Source: Tipula vernalis (taxonomy: Eukaryota > Arthropoda > Insecta > Diptera > Tipulidae). From it: a DNA stretch of 64,000 nucleotides. A program made the position numbers and the translations under genes. Each line of letters begins with the position of its first letter. Position 1 is the first letter of the stretch. Below the pieces are notes generated by a model, which did not search any database, was not told where the DNA came from, and was given only the letters and a program-made list of their open reading frames with translations. Positions 32,501 through 44,978 of the stretch are shown piece by piece. The stretch is taken from NCBI GenBank assembly GCA_958295665.1, contig OY282560.1:256351368-256415367 (forward strand), in the 5' to 3' direction.

Positions 32501-33059
32501 CATATAAGTCAATTATTTTTTCGAATATTTTCGATCACGCGTTAGACTTTACCATAAAAATTGCAAACTTCAAAATTGCGTTAGTGTTTTGACAGCAAAC
32601 AAAAACATAACCTAGAATAACCAAAAATTATTAGAAAAATGAAGTATTAGTGTTAATTCGATTATTTTCACGTTTCAAAATAATCTAAAAATTTAATTAT
32701 TATTAATACTCATATCAGAATTGTTTTATTCAAATTATTTCCGTGATAAAATATAAAATTAAAAAAAATCTTTCCCATAACAATACCAAACAATTAAAAT
32801 TATCAGGGTGTGCGAGAAATATTTTTCATCGGTGCACAATATTTATGTACATGTATTAGTTGAACTGCCATAAAATGTTCTCGATTTGATACTTTTTTTT
32901 AATTTCGACCTCAGTGCACTAACACAGATACACATTTTTTGTAAGTAAAAACTTGACTGACTCCGTTGTGTGTCTCGTTCACACAACCACCGATTTTATA
33001 TTTTTATCTCAAGTTATTTTTACTGACAAACTTTGATTCACAGTGGAATTGAGGCATAA

Positions 33060-33660
33060 AGCCGGTATTCCATTATGAAAAATTTGCTGACTGCTGGAAA
33101 AAATGAAAGAAGACAAAAAAAATGTTACATTAGAGTGACAAAGAAAAAACAATTTTTTTATTTTTTATTTTAAAGCAAAGTTGTAGGTATGGATAAATTT
33201 TGACAGCAAACAAAAACATAACCAACAAATATGAACAAAATTATGCGTTATTCTTAATTCGTATATTTTCACCTCTCAAAATTATCTAAAAAATTAAATA
33301 TTACTTTCACCCATATCAGAATTATTTTTTTTTTTCATTTATTTTCCGTCACAGAATAAAAAATAAAAAATATCTTTACCATAAAAATGACGTACTATGA
33401 AAATTAATATTGGGTGCGACTAATATGTTATCATCCGTACACAACATTTATGTAGATGTGTTAGAGGGTTGCAATAAAAAGTACTCCATTTGATACTTTT
33501 TATCAATAATTATGGCATCACACTAACACAGCCACAACTTTTTTGTAATAAAAATGTTTACTGACGAAGTCGGGTGTCTCATTCACACAACCACCGATTT
33601 TATATTTTTATCTCAATATATTTTTGCTGATGAACATTTTTTCACAATGGAATACCGGCT
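33060..33660. mobile_element. 601-bp MITE, PIF/Harbinger-like
   Basis: Left end AGCCGGTATTCCATTATGAA; reverse complement of right end AGCCGGTATTCCATTGTGAA; similarity extends about 30 bp. TAA flanks both sides (33057-33059 and 33661-33663), the 3-bp duplication usual for PIF/Harbinger. Non-coding. Related decayed copies lie at 32000-33056 and 6760-7275. Confidence 0.75.
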
Positions 33661-33663
33661 TAA

Positions 33664-34408
33664 GGCGTTAGTCAATGTGTTAAAAATATTTAGTTAAAAA
33701 TTAGGTGAAAATAAATAATCGAGGTGTAATATTTTTAACTACCAAAACATATTTTGCTGTGTGAATTGGTTAAAATTTTGACAATCTTAAATATTACAAA
33801 ATGTAACTTATTATTGTGACAACAAAATGAATTTCAATAATTTATTTTAATTAATAATAATTAATTGAATTTATGAAAGATTAAATAACATGTTTATGGG
33901 ACATATGTAGATTTTCTACACTAATGGAAGTTTTAAATATCGGAATACACTTCTAATATAGTAAGCCCTCTTTCATTTCTCATAATTCGTAAACGTATTC
34001 AATTTGAAACAAATCAAACATGAATTCTTTCTATTTTTGAAATATGGTATATCTACTCGTTCTACCACACTAGAGTTTCCGACATCCGACCATAGTAGAA
34101 ATTCTACAATTACATTTTGCCCGTTTTCGTTGTCTGTCCAAATATGTATATCTTATAAAATGTTAATGCATAGTTCAAATTAAATGGTACCGTTGATGGC
34201 ATACATGGATTAAATAAAGATTTAAAACAACATTTAACACCGAATTAATGAAATACATATTAGGTTATGCTTTTTTAACAACATCTGTCAAAATTTATAT
34301 ACGGTCAGTATCGCGTTAAATTTTTATTGTGGTGAATAAAAAAAATATTTTAAATTTACCGTCAAAATTTTAATTTTTAACAAGTTTTTAATACATTCAC
34401 TAACAGCC
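33664..34408. mobile_element. TIR element of about 745 bp, unclassified
   Basis: Left end GGCGTTAGTCAATGTGTTAA; reverse complement of right end GGCTGTTAGTGAATGTATTA. Both continue into TTAAAAATTA, about 40 bp of imperfect TIR. TTAA occurs at or near both flanks, but the target duplication cannot be fixed. No coding sequence. Confidence 0.55.
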
Positions 34409-35459
34409 TGTTAAAGACCTTAATCAAAAACCACGCAAAAATAAATAAATTAGATTTAATTTAAAACTAAAATTAATTTTATATAGAATCATATACCTAA
34501 TTAGCTAATTACTGAAATACTTATATTTGTAAATCGCACGAAAATCGCTTAATCCTATATATATTTTGATTTTTGTGTTTCGCAAAACTATAAACTAATT
34601 ATTTTATTTGATTTATATTTGTTATATTAACTTTCTTAGTTGCGCCTATTACAATATAGAATGCACACTCGCTACATAGTAAATTAATTATGGTTTGATT
34701 TTTTATATTTATTATATCAAGTTAATACACAATTTTGGTTAGCTTCGCCTTTTTACAACACAGAATGCGCGCTACGTAGTAAAAGGAAAAAATTACTTGA
34801 TTTGAATTAAACCAAAGTTGCGCGCTGAAAATTGCTGATTAAATAAATGTTGTATTAGGGCAACACAAATTTTGGTGATGAGTTTGCAATAAAGATTAAA
34901 AACTCCCTCTTATTCCGGTGACCATCAGACAAACAACATTGGCGAACAAAAAATATATATTGGATTAAGGCGCTTCAACAAAAAATTCATGTGAGTTGAC
35001 AATTTTCGGCAAAATAAATAATTTTACAAAATTATATGGTATAAAATAATATTATTGTAATTTATAAGTGCATGAACATTTAAAAGACTTTTTTAATATA
35101 ATATTGTAAAAGAAAACCAATTATTATAAGTTTATTGTTAATAAAAGGGACTTATATTAATATTTATTGTGAATTCAAATTTTTATAAATAAATTACTGC
35201 GATTAAAAGATTTTTTGAAGAACATTGTGAAATTATTGTAAATTATCATAAGTTTATTGTGAATAAAAGATATAATATAGATTGATATTATATTGTGAAT
35301 TTAAAACATTAAAATATTTAATGCGATCAAAAGATTTTGTCTTAATGAACATTGTAAAAAAAAATAAATTTATTATAAGTTAATTTAATTTAAAAGATAT
35401 TGGAGTTTTTTTATTTGTGTTAAAAACATTGCGATTTGCGATTCCTTATAGGAAATTTT
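34409..35459. repeat. AT-rich stretch with degenerate tandem repeats
   Basis: 35065-35410 contains about two and a half degenerate copies of a ~135-bp unit (GAACATT, TTATTATAAGTTTATTGT, AATAAAAG, ATTGTGAATT, GCGAT.AAAAGATTTT). 34630-34800 holds two diverged copies of a block with CGCCT...ACAAYAYAGAATGC...GCTACRTAGTAAA. No genes seen. Confidence 0.45.
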
Positions 35460-35896
35460 ATTCACAGCCTAAGTGCCAATTTGTTTAACATCGCCGTAGT
35501 TTTCTAAGAAACGATTAACATAATATGTTTCTTTTTCTCTTTTTATGTCCAGATTAATTTGATTCCATGTAAGCTCATAGGATTCACGTAGTTTTGAATT
35601 ATAAGGGTGTGTTTTTAATTTTTTTCCGCAATTGGTTTCTCTTTTTAATTCGTTTTAGTTCTCTTTTTAATATGAAATCCATGGTTGTAGAAGTTTGATG
35701 TTATTTATCCGTGAGTGTAACATTGCACTAATATGATCGAAATAGTGCTTAGAAATTGATCAAGAGCTTTAAGGCCCAGTACCATATTCCAATTTACATG
35801 CTCAAGAACTTCATTTAATAGTGTAAAGTTGAGTTTCTTTTTATACCCGTTTTTCATGTTAGGGGATGGCAACACATTAGTAAACTTTAATAGCAT
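35460..35896 (-). pseudogene. LINE fragment: end of endonuclease domain and linker
   Basis: Minus strand: LLKFTNVLPSPNMKNGYKKK, NFTLLNEVLEHVNWNMVL and LDQFLSTISIILVQC (end of the AP-endonuclease and start of linker in CR1/jockey-type LINEs), then in a shifted frame KLRESYELTWNQINLDIKRE and NRFLENYGDVKQIG. It is the upstream neighbour expected for the LINE S part at 31745-32014 and is in the same orientation. It is separated from that part by about 3.4 kb of MITEs. Membership in the same copy is inference. Confidence 0.5.
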
Positions 35897-38683
35897 CTCG
35901 GCAGGTGAAAAACATAAAAGGCCATTTGACCTGAGGCGAGCAAAGTAGAGGTTAATGTTGTCACTCTTGTAGGAATATTAATCAAAGAATCGTGGTTCAT
36001 AAATAAAATAATTTACAACACAAAAAATCATGATATTTTCAAATCAAGTGACGTAAACTTTTCGCGCCACATTTATTGATACATCTCTTAATTATTTAGC
36101 GAAAGTAGAAAGAATTAACGGTGCATAGATATAAATATAAACCCGTAAATTACTTTATTATGGCAATTCAACGAACTTTCAATGAAACAGCATTTTTGAA
36201 GCAAGGTTTGAGTAAAATTAATTTTTCATTTCAAGGTGGATTCAGAAGGCTGAATTTATACCGTATTCTATTTTTATAACAGCTCCTTAACCAATCAGAT
36301 TGTTCCAAGAGGTCGGTTTGTTTACTCTATAGGTATTTATTTACGTCAATCACTAAAATAATCAACAAAAAAAAGTTGATTTGATTAATTTAGGAGTTCG
36401 GAAAAAAGTACCCTAGGGTAAAAATCCGACCTTTTGAATCTACCATTACTGTCATAGAAAAGAGAAAATGACATAAATAAAACTTAACAAATTTCAAGAA
36501 TTATTATGTTCTTTTACATTCATCAGTGATTTCTATAGAAATAAGAAAAATTTCATCGATTTACCTAAATACATCCTTATACATAATTTATGTCATGAAA
36601 GCTTTGAATTCGTCGAAAAAATCGACAAATACAACGCAAAATTTTTGTGGGGACGACAACAAAATAACACACAACTTTTTTTAACTTTTTATATGTACTC
36701 AGATATTCTTTTCTATGAAATCTGACACTAAAAGTAATTATAGGACTTTCAAGACTTGGAACAAGGAAAGATTATTGTTCGTTTCTTTTCAATTTTTTCT
36801 ATATAAATATGTACTCATACCTCTATTGTTGTTTTTAATATTCGTTGTATTTTTTTTTTAACTGTATTAGCAAAATAACAATAATGGTGTTACAAAATAC
36901 GGAAAAGGTTTTGCATACGGAACAGGTTTAAAAAACAGGTTGGAAACAAAAACATGAGGCGATAAATTTAAATGAAACATATACAAAATGTTCGGTTTAT
37001 CATTTCAAAAAAATAGTGCAATAAGTGAAATTCATCAAGTACCAAATCTATCAAGTATTCATCGAAACATGTTTTACAATAAAAATTGTTGTTATTCATT
37101 TTTTTTTTTTTTTTTTAATTTAAATATCGTGAAAAGATACATAATAGACGATGAGTATTATATTACGGAGAAAGAAAAAATTCAATAAAATGACAAATAA
37201 TTTCCTTTGCTTTATCGTAGAAATGAAAAGAGGTTATATTGAGTATAACTCTAAAATACATTATATTTTAAATTTAATGAAAATGTAATGAAGGAATGTA
37301 ATTGCAATTTAAAAATAAATTTTGATATTCGTACATACGTATTTCATATACATATATTTATTTTAAATCAAACCAAAATAGGTAAAAATTATTTATCACT
37401 GTAAATTACTCTGCAGAAATTGTTATTTTCAACCTCAGACTTTAATTCTTGGATACCTCATTCATCAATTATAATCTTACCTGTTTCTAGCGGAAAAAGT
37501 AATAAAAAATTTGACATGAATAGCTATTATTGAAGGAGTCAAAATAAAGCCTTCGAACAAACTGGTCCACTGAATTAAACAGTCCCCAAAAAAGGCTCGG
37601 AGAATATAAAAAATCAAATTAGGAATACTTAGACCGAGCTACAAATGGTGGTAGTTAACATTAAACACTCTTTCTGTTTAATTATAAGAAAAAAAAATTC
37701 AACGATTATGTAGCGGCTCACTCATTCAAGAATATACATTCGTTTGATCGCCACAATATATCAACTTCGATTCTAAAATCATTTACTTATTCAAATCCAA
37801 ATAACCGCAACCGCTCGACTGTTCGTTTCAACCCTGCTTTAATTCACTCAAAAGGTAAAAACAATTAGTTTTAAAATATTTATCATCCGTTCCAAAATTT
37901 CGTGATTTTGTCAGTCGTATAATATAAATATTTACAGAGGTATGTTCCAAACAATCTATCTGTCGCCATATTTCCTTTTTTGCCGTCATTTCCAGTTATG
38001 TATATAAATATTTCGTAACGTTGACTCCGTTTGGTTGAGATTTGTGTTTTTTCTATCGTGTACAGTCGTTGAATATTTCCAAAACCTATAAATATTCCTT
38101 TGAATCAAAACCAATTCGCAAAAAAATATTCAAATTAACTCAAAATGAAGTCACGTTCCACATGCTTTCAGCTGTCAAATATAGCTCGTCATATGTATAT
38201 ATGGTCTTTTTTGGTGCGGAATATATCTAAAAAAAGTGCTTTACAAAATACGATTTGTTGATCAATAATAATAATAAATTGTTACAAATAATAATTAACC
38301 GTTATAAATAAACATATTAAAGGGATATAAATAATAATAATAAAATTGTGAATTATTTCATTGCAAAATATACTAAAATTAATTCTATAAATTGTCTGTT
38401 TGATTTCTTCATTTATATCCTAAACCACAACTACTATTAAATTTAAAGAATAACGGAAATTTAAATTAAATTGTTATTAACCCTCAATCCATGAACCAGG
38501 GTCGTTTTCGTTCTGGCCAAAATTCCTTTTTGTAATTTCGCGGGCACCTGGGACTCTTAGCGCCATCTAGGTTGTCCTAAACAAAGTTTAAGTGGCAAGG
38601 TGCCTTAGTGCGCGAGGCCAACTCCGGCCGTTGGTTTCTCTCTGAATGCCAATTTGAGAAAATTGGAGAAGGACGTTTTCGAC
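35897..38683. other. AT-rich DNA without recognisable genes
   Basis: Short ORFs only, none with recognisable domains. 38480-38680 is distinctly more GC-rich (GTGCGCGAGGCCAACTCCGG) but shows no motif I can name. Confidence 0.5.
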
Positions 38684-39653
38684 TAGAGGGTGCTTTTTCT
38701 CGGATTTTTTTTTTGTTCCCGGGAAACGGGAAATTTGAAACCAATTTACCCGGGAGTCCCGAGAAATTAAAAAAAAATGAAATAATACATTAAATTTATT
38801 TCAAAATATAAAAATAAAATAAAATCATAAATTACTAATACACTGTGTACTATACTATACACATATTAACACAACATAAAATGTATATTAGTTTTATATC
38901 AACGATGTTCATTACAATCCAAAAGCAAACTTAATTCCATTCCGTAATTTTGCTTCACATACTCTTGAAGAATTGAATTTCTTTTCGGTGAAATTTTAAA
39001 AAAATGTACAATTTTTCTTACTATTTTCAATGCACCATTAATATCGTCAAGTTCACATCTCGGGGCTATATCATCGATTGATTAATCATCATTATCAGAT
39101 TCAGAATATTATTTTCTTCGGTTCTGGAGCTATATTTATTTTTATCATTATTTTAACATAATTTGAAATTATTAATTGCTGGGTATATTCAGAGAATGCT
39201 CGAAATTTTAATACCACGGCAGCACCATCTGTGGTTGATGCGACTACATCTGTTGAATTTATATCAAAATCAAATAGTTTTAAATTAACCAGTTCAAGTG
39301 TTTTATCAGATGTAAAATTTCCCAGCATGCCAAAGATTTCCTTTTAGTAAAAAATGAAATTATAGTTTGTTTCATAGAATTTGATAAAACGTTTCCTAAG
39401 CTGATTGGGCCAGCCTCTTGATCGTAATTTGTATTTCGTGTGTGTACGTGTTGCAAACGCTTTATTAACCCGCTTGTTGACGTACCCTTGCAACTATATT
39501 GTGATAATTGATAGAAAAAGGCCGTGTGTCAATTGTTTAGAAAATAGAGAGTATACAAAAAATCCCGGGAATTTTTAGTTTTTTTCCCGGGAAACAAAAA
39601 TTAGGAAATTTCCCGGGAATTCCCGCCCGGGTATTCCCGGGAAGAACCCTCTA
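38684..39653 (-). mobile_element. hAT element remnant with TIRs
   Basis: Left end TAGAGGGTGCTTTTT; reverse complement of right end TAGAGGGTTCTTCCC; subterminal CCCGGGAA repeats occur at both ends. The flanks TTTTCGAC (38676-38683) and TTTTCCAC (39654-39661) look like an 8-bp duplication with one change. TAGAG fits the hAT end consensus YARNG. Inside, a minus-strand fragment (39101-39328) shows LKLFDFDINSTDVVAST and TDGAAVVLKF, the hAT transposase block around the first catalytic Asp. At 970 bp most of the transposase is deleted. Confidence 0.8.
39101..39328 (-). pseudogene. hAT transposase fragment
   Basis: 75-codon minus-strand frame in the element at 38684-39653. DINSTDVVASTTDGAAVVLK resembles the D-x-x-x-V-x-x-x-T-D-G-A block that holds the first catalytic Asp of hAT transposases, and FSEYTQQL follows as usual. 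Nothing else of the protein is recognisable. Confidence 0.7.
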
Positions 39654-40229
39654 TTTTCCACCCTGCTACCTAACTTAAGTAAAAATGACTTTTCGAAAAT
39701 AAAATTTCTAAATTACCGTTTGCTATTATTTTTCACTCCTCTTTGAGATAATCTTTTTATAAGGATTTATTTTTCCCTCTCGATTGCGACCACGAGTAAT
39801 AAGTTAGAAATGAAGAAAAAAGATCGATCTTTTGATTAAAAAAGTAGTAAAAACCATTAAATGAAGTAATTGTACTACCCATGCCAACTATCAATAGCTG
39901 CATTTCTTGACGCATAGTGATCAAAATTTACATGTGAAGCAACAACAACATTTGATCCAACATTCATTTTAGATCACAAATGGTGATCTAAAAATAGTTG
40001 AACAATATTTTGTAAAGCGAAAGAATATAATGAATATAGTGCGAGTATGAAGAGGCAAATTCAAAACGAAACGAGATAGAAAATTGAATTTTGGTGTTTA
40101 TTTGTTTTACGCATTTTTGTGTCGTTTTATGAGACATGATCTGATCTGTATCAGATCAAACGTCAAGAAATGCGGCTAATATAATATTGGCAGTTTAAGT
40201 GGAGACATAGCATTTTTTGGTCAAATACA

Positions 40230-40600
40230 TTTTTATTAAAAACATGTTTGTTATAAACGTTAAAAATCAAAATATTCACTAATACTATCTATGATCCTTT
40301 GCCATCTATCGGCTAGTTGATGCATGCGCTTACGATAGAAACTTGGTTGTTTCGAGGGAAAATAGTCATCGAGCTATTTTCGGACATCTCAAACTTTCGA
40401 GAACCGCTAGTCAGCCAAATAAGACTACATCGATCTAAATAAACAGTAGTCGGAAGGGGCCAAGTCAGAAGAATACGTCGCATGCGGATGAACTTCTCAG
40501 TCCAAGTTGAAGAACACTTCTCGGGTTGCTTTTGCTTTGTGTGAATCGGCGTTGTTATAAAGCAACATAATAGATTGCGCTCCTTGCCCCATGAATGGTC
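40230..40600 (-). pseudogene. mariner transposase C-terminal fragment
   Basis: Minus strand, from about 40590 down: NADSHKAKATREVF, then YSSDLAPSDYCLFRSM (the D34D third Asp region of mariner), LDDYFPSKQPSFYRKRMHQL and ADRWQRIIDSISEYFDF with a stop. That is the standard mariner C-terminus. Two or more TGA/TAG codons break it. The first catalytic regions are missing. Confidence 0.8.
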
Positions 40601-41093
40601 TTTTTTATTCTAATGCATCAGGTTTTGGTTTTATGTATATAGACGTTTTCATTGGTTTTATTTTGAATGAGAATACATGCAAAATAAAGAATAAAAATTT
40701 GATAGTATTATTGAATTACTTTTATTCCGTTTTTTTTTACGTCTATGTATTGTGAAGGAAATCTTTGCGCATCTATAACTTTGGAATCCGACCGCCCAGA
40801 GATCTTAACCATATTTTTTTTTTTACCTGATCAAGGTCTATTAGCATAAGGCATCTCTCTCGCGCTAGCTATTTTTCAACAATTTCGATTCTACTTTTTC
40901 ATCGATTAGTAAGTAAACATTTTTATTCTGCTCTCCGTTCGGCACAGTTGGGCGTGTAAATTACACAATGTAATTTACATAGTTTTTTACATGTAAAAAA
41001 CATGTATTTTACATGAGCCGTTTTATACATTATTTACATGTATAAAATGTATAAAACAAATTACTAACGCCATCTCTTATTAAATTTATTTAC

Positions 41094-42265
41094 TTCGTTC
41101 CGATTATACGGCTGTTTATATATTCCCATAGCGCTTGGTATAAGAAAATATACGTTTCTTCTACAACTTGCCGTGTTTCTTAACCGATTGAAGTGAAATT
41201 TAGTATGCAAGTTTATATTGGCCCACAAATAGCGTGTACCGAATTTCAATATTATAACGTATCTCGTTCCGATTATACGGCTGTTTATATATTCCCATAG
41301 CGCTTGGTATAAGAAAATATACGTTTCTTCTACAACTTCCCGTGTTTCTTAACCGATTGTAGTGAAATTTAGTATGCAAGTTTATATTGGCCCACAAATA
41401 GCGTGTACCGAATTTCAATATTATAACGTATCTCGTTCCGATTATACGGCTGTTTATATATTCCCATAGCGCTTGGTATAGGAAAATATACGTTTCTTCT
41501 ACAACTTGCCGTGTTTCTTAACCGATTGAAGTGAAATTTAGTATGCAAGTTTATATTGGCCCACAAATAGCGTGTACCAAATTTCAATATTATAACGTAT
41601 CTCGTTCCGATTATACGGCTGTTTATATATTCCCATAGCGCTTGGTATAAGAAAATATACGTTTCTTCTACAACTTGCCGTGTTTCTTAACCGATTGAAG
41701 TGAAATTTAGTATGCAAGTTTATATTGGCCCACAAATAGCGTGTACCAAATTTCAATATTTATAACGTATCTCGTTCCAATTATACGGCTGTTTATATAT
41801 TCCCATAGCGCTTGGTATAAGAAAATATACGTTTCTTCTACAACTTGCCGTGTTTCTTAACCGATTGAAGTGAAATTTAGTATGCAAGTTTATATTGGCC
41901 CACAAATAGCGTGTACCAAATTTCAATATTATAACGTATCTCGTTCCGATTATACGGCTGTTTATATATTCCCATAGCGCTTGGTATAAGAAAATATACG
42001 TTTCTTCTACAACTTGCCGTGTTTCTTAACCGATTGAAGTGAAATTTAGTATGCAAGTTTATATTGGCCCACAAATAGCGTGTACCAAATTTCAATATTA
42101 TAACATATCTCGTTCCGATTATACGGCTGTTTATATATTCCCATAGCGCTTGGTATAAGAAAATATACGTTTCTTCTACAACTTGCCGTGTTTCTTAACC
42201 GATTGAAGTGAAATTTAGTATGCAAGTTTATATTAGCCCAAAAATAGCGTGTACCGAATTTATGT
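41094..42265. repeat. tandem array, seven copies of a 169-bp unit
   Basis: ATTATACGGCTGTTTATATA recurs at 41103, 41272, 41441, 41610, 41780, 41949 and 42118, a 169-bp period with one 1-bp expansion. The copies are nearly identical. Each unit holds ACCGATTGAAGTGAAATTTA and AGCGTGTACC. Because 169 is not a multiple of three, the repeated minus-strand ORFs are artefacts. Satellite-like expansion inside the TIR element is likely. Confidence 0.95.
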
Positions 42266-43300
42266 AATGATCAAAATATTGGGATAGGTCATAGTCATAA
42301 GCGAATCATGTGTCCGAATATTTTGTTTATTTTATTTGTCAAGGTTGTTTATTTTATTTGTCAACAACGTATTGATGGACAGAAATGTTAGGTATAACTA
42401 CATTTTCAGCATGACTCTTGTTAATCACGGCGAGGACTATAATAACAATATTTGAACGCGGTGACCTCTCGCTTGCTAAACATATTTTACCAAACAACAG
42501 TTAATAATATTGTAAATCAACAACAAATGGAAAACGATATACGAAACATTACAATTTATAGATAGAATATGAATAGAAATGTAAACAAAATCAGCTGATG
42601 TATTATTATTTTGACTGCAAGAAAGCGTAGAAAGACGAAACCATTTCAACCATATGATTTTACTGTTAGTACATTAAAAACCAAATATGTACATAAAGAA
42701 ACTGTTTATCCCTTTCTAACTGCACTGTTTAAGTGCAACCCGTCTTTGTTCTTCACAGGATAACAAAAATATAAAATTTATTTGGATTTTTTGATTTGTG
42801 AAGATCAAGTTCAAGTCGAAATAAAACACAATACTACTAAAGTAGAAGCATCTACAATACCAAAAACAAATATGATAGTATGCAGAGAACAACATTAATG
42901 TGAAACGTTGCCAGTTTAAATATACATAGTACATATTTTTCATTTGGTTATTTGATTTTAGTGTTTGAAATGCATTTCTTAATCGAATAATCACAAGGCC
43001 AAACTAGCAGTTTGTATTTTTGGAGTCGATGAATGCCATTTATATTTATTGTTTTTAAGGTAAATGTTTGGAAACCCCTAGCTGAATTTTACATCCAACT
43101 GGGTATATGAGAAAGACAATTTTTAAAAAATCTAAATTTGAACTTAAAATTTGTTTGTAATAAGTCATTAAACAAAATAGTTTTTTATGAAAATATTTTG
43201 TTGTAATAACCCAAACAACATTTTAAACAAATGTCAAATTAGCGGCGTCTATGTGGTTGCAAAAAATCATAAATACGAAGAGAAGCGAAGTCAGGCGTAG
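42266..43300. other. internal DNA of the TIR element, no genes
   Basis: AT-rich, with short ORFs lacking any motif. It joins the tandem array to the MITE cluster. Confidence 0.5.
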
Positions 43301-43305
43301 AGCGC

Positions 43306-44150
43306 AACTTACTTTGGTCACAAGAATAGTTATTGGTATAAAAATGAAAATGCAAATTATGCTCAAAATAAAAACCGAAAATAATTTTCTTTTTACTTTT
43401 ATCAATTGACATTAAAGATTAAATAAAAAAACCAAACAAAAATTTCAAAATTATTACTAGAATAATTCAATACAAACAAAAACTTGGTTTGAAACTATTC
43501 ATTCCAGAATGAAAATACACGGCATTGTTGTTGTAAAATTCCCAAAGTAAGACTACATATGTGTTTGGGGTATTACTTTCAGAATTTTACAGCAACAATG
43601 CCGTGTATTTTCATTCCGGAATGAATTTCCTGCTATAATTGCGGTCTTACTTTGGTAACAGGAATAGTAATTGGTATAAAAATAAAAATGCAAATTATGC
43701 TCAAAATAAAAACCAAATTATTTTTTTTTATCAGTTGGCCTTAAAAATTAAATAAAATAACAGTAAAATGTTTCAAAATTATTGCTAGAATAATTCTATA
43801 CATACTAACAAAAACTTGGTTTGAAAATATTCACTTCGCAATGACGAAATACACGGCATTGTTGTTGTAAAATTCCCAAAGTAAATAAGACTACATTGTA
43901 GTCTTATTTTGGAATTTTACAACAACAATGCCGTGTATTTTCATTCCGGAATGACTATAGTTTCAAACAAAGTTCTCGTTGGTATAGAATTATTCTAGCA
44001 ATAATTTTGAAAATTTTTATTGTTTTTTTATTTAATTTTTAATGTTAATTGATAAAAATAAAAAGAAATTTTTTTTATTTTTTTATTTGTACTATAATCT
44101 GCATTTTTATTTTTATACCAATAACTATTCCAGTGATCAAAGTGACGACA
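43306..44150. repeat. cluster of ~250-bp MITEs (GTCTTACTTTGG family)
   Basis: At least three to four units start CTTACTTTGGTCACAAG or variants, pass through TATTGGTATAAAAATGAAAA and ACAAAAACTTGGTTTGAAA, and end ACACGGCATTGTTGTTGTAA then CCCAAAGTAAGAC. Their ends are inverted repeats (GTCTTACTTTGG/CCAAAGTAAGAC). Units near 43306-43553 and 43641-43890 are direct; a unit near 43897-44150 is inverted, and 43575-43635 is a partial inverted piece. Adjacent inverted units give long hairpins. Confidence 0.75.
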
Positions 44151-44724
44151 CATATGTATAACTATGCTCATGAATGGCGTATTTAATAATTAGAAATCAA
44201 TGTATAGGGATTTTGGTTTTACTAATAAGTTAATTGGTATTCGATGGTATAATTGGTATAATAAACTATTATACAAAACAACTTCGGATTTATATGCCTA
44301 ATTGGCTAGTCGAGTTGAGTTCAATCTAGGTTGAACAGTTCAATGTTTGACTACATTTATGTTGTTTTCGATTGACCAAAAAATACTAAACTCATACTGG
44401 CTTTACAGCGTAGCAAATACCACCGTAGATACCATAATAGCAAAATAGTATAATACTATTTTACTATCTACCATAGTCGGTTTCTCACCGCCAAAAATAT
44501 ACATAAAATCAGAAAATTAATGTCGAATTCTTTTGTGATGTGAAAAGTACATGAAACCAAAATTTATACAGTTTTGTGTTTGTATTGGTAATATAAAATA
44601 TTTGACGTTTAAAAAATTTCGAATCGATTTTTGTAGGGTTTAGTCGAATGCTTTATTCAACAATTAAAATTAACAGAACAATCGTTTTACGATTCAAAAC
44701 CGAGGCGCAAGAAACTATTGCCGT

Positions 44725-44978
44725 CTTACTTTGGTCACAAGAATATTTATTGGTATACAAATGAAAATGCAAATTATACTCAAAATAAAACCCGAAAATA
44801 ATAATCTTTTTATTTTTATCAATTGACATTAAAAATTAAATAAAAAACAAAAATAAAATTTCAAAATTATTACTAGAATAATTCTATACCAACAAAAACT
44901 TGGTTTGAAACTATTCATTCCGGAATGAAAATACACGGCATTGTTGTTGTAAAATTCCCAAAGTAAGACTACACTTGT
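44725..44978. repeat. another MITE of the GTCTTACTTTGG family
   Basis: Complete direct unit from GTCTTACTTTGGTCACAAG to CCCAAAGTAAGAC, highly similar to 43306-43553. Confidence 0.8.

Larger units (their letters stand above)
32000..33056. repeat. MITE copy, interrupted by a LINE end
   Basis: Same family as 33060-33660: TTTTGACAGCAAACAAAAAC, GATTATTTTCAC, CATATCAGAATT, GTGTGCGAGAAATATTTTTC and CACACAACCACCGATTTTAT in the same order. It is split by the minus-strand jockey 3' end at 32272-32500 and carries a perfect 58-bp palindrome at 32185-32242. Its right end abuts the TAA duplication of the next copy. Confidence 0.55.

Noticed and set aside
41064..42095. Series of near-identical 61-72 codon minus-strand ORFs
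   Set aside because: They are translations of the 169-bp tandem repeat, overlap each other and shift frame each unit; no coding signature.
41094..42265. CRISPR-like regular array
   Set aside because: Units are 169 bp with no unique spacers between short repeats, in an insect-like genome. It is a satellite-type tandem array.
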